Source of the DNA: JARICQ01 sp964428475
GTDB lineage: Bacteria; Bacillota; Clostridia; Tissierellales; Tissierellaceae
Assembly (NCBI GenBank): GCA_964428475.1
Contig: CAYRYO010000077.1
Coordinates: forward strand, 1-6,643
Direction: 5' to 3'
DNA length: 6,643 nucleotides
Shown: in pieces, positions 6,435 through 6,643 of the stretch
How the letters are laid out: each line of letters begins with the position of its first letter
Numbering within the stretch: the stretch's first letter is position 1
Position numbers and translations under genes: made by a program
The notes under the pieces: model-generated
The model's input: only the letters and a program-made list of their open reading frames with translations
Told to the model about the DNA's origin: nothing
The model's database searches: none

Positions 6435-6643
6435 ATGAAGCCAATTAGAATACTATCAAAAGAATTAGACTTGCTGGGAGAGGTAGACAATTACCTTTCC
6501 TTTTTATTTATTAGAAAGTATTACACCTATGGAGAATTTCAACTTGTAACAAATATAAAGATCCAAAATGCAGATAAGTTAAATGTAGGAAACCTTGTGA
6601 TGGTGGGAAATGATAAGAGTAAAGCAGGCATCATAAGGCATAA
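6435..6643 (+). CDS. Siphovirus ReqiPepy6 Gp37-like tail protein (N-terminus only)
   Basis: Sixty-nine codons are visible before the window ends, and the frame is still open. The sequence starts MKPIRILSKELDLLGEVDNY, followed by LSFLFIRKYYTYGEFQL (21-37), then ADKLNVGNLVMVGND (46-60) and KAGIIRH at the end. This order (opening strand, 'LLGEID-Y' turn, aromatic R-x-Y/W-x-x-GEF-L, 'GN-I-x-x-G-D-x-KAGIIRH') is the N-terminal signature of the Gp37-like tail proteins (Sipho_Gp37), tail-tip components found near Dit. The start ATG is one base after the preceding TAA; the nearest purine-rich site (AGGAA at 6421) is weak and about 9 bases away, so translation probably depends on coupling. Family call is good; the full length and C-terminal domains cannot be seen. 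Confidence 0.88.
   Translation, partial: MKPIRILSKELDLLGEVDNYLSFLFIRKYYTYGEFQLVTNIKIQNADKLNVGNLVMVGNDKSKAGIIRH

Overview
The window is a continuous, single-strand stretch of a tailed-phage (siphovirus-type) tail and baseplate module, from either a prophage or a phage. The DNA is AT-rich, with AT-biased third codon positions. Shine-Dalgarno sites are strong (AGGAGGTG, AAAGGAGG), and three consecutive genes start with TTG or GTG. These traits and the protein families point to a low-GC Firmicute host, most likely an anaerobic member of the Clostridia/Tissierellia. The host assignment is an inference, because no chromosomal gene is visible.

Layout, all on the + strand: (1) the C-terminal part of a TP901-type tail tape measure protein (1..2297), whose 5' end lies outside the window; (2) a distal tail protein, Dit / Sipho_tail family (2309..3139); (3) a 351-aa baseplate or fibre-adaptor type protein (3154..4209) ending in YD-like beta repeats; (4) a 630-aa protein (4209..6101) with a helical N-terminus, a central segment that reads like a PQQ/WD40-type beta-propeller, and a beta-rich C-terminus; (5) a 56-aa charged coiled-coil protein (6123..6293); (6) a 46-aa XkdX-like small phage protein (6293..6433); (7) the first 69 codons of a Siphovirus ReqiPepy6 Gp37-like tail protein (6435..6643), running off the window. 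Gaps between genes are 0 to 21 bases or slight overlaps, so this reads as one polycistronic late-gene unit. No promoter, terminator, RNA gene, integrase or CRISPR array is visible.

How the parts fit (family knowledge plus inference): the tape measure sets tail length and is expelled at ejection. Dit forms the hub ring at the tail tip. The Gp37-like protein is a tail-tip component. Genes 3 and 4 are the best candidates for the peripheral host-recognition apparatus.

The two most distinctive observations are the regular architecture of the tape measure (five in-register 44-residue repeats, then nine 11-residue repeats with a Trp-bearing position) and the propeller-like protein placed among the baseplate genes.
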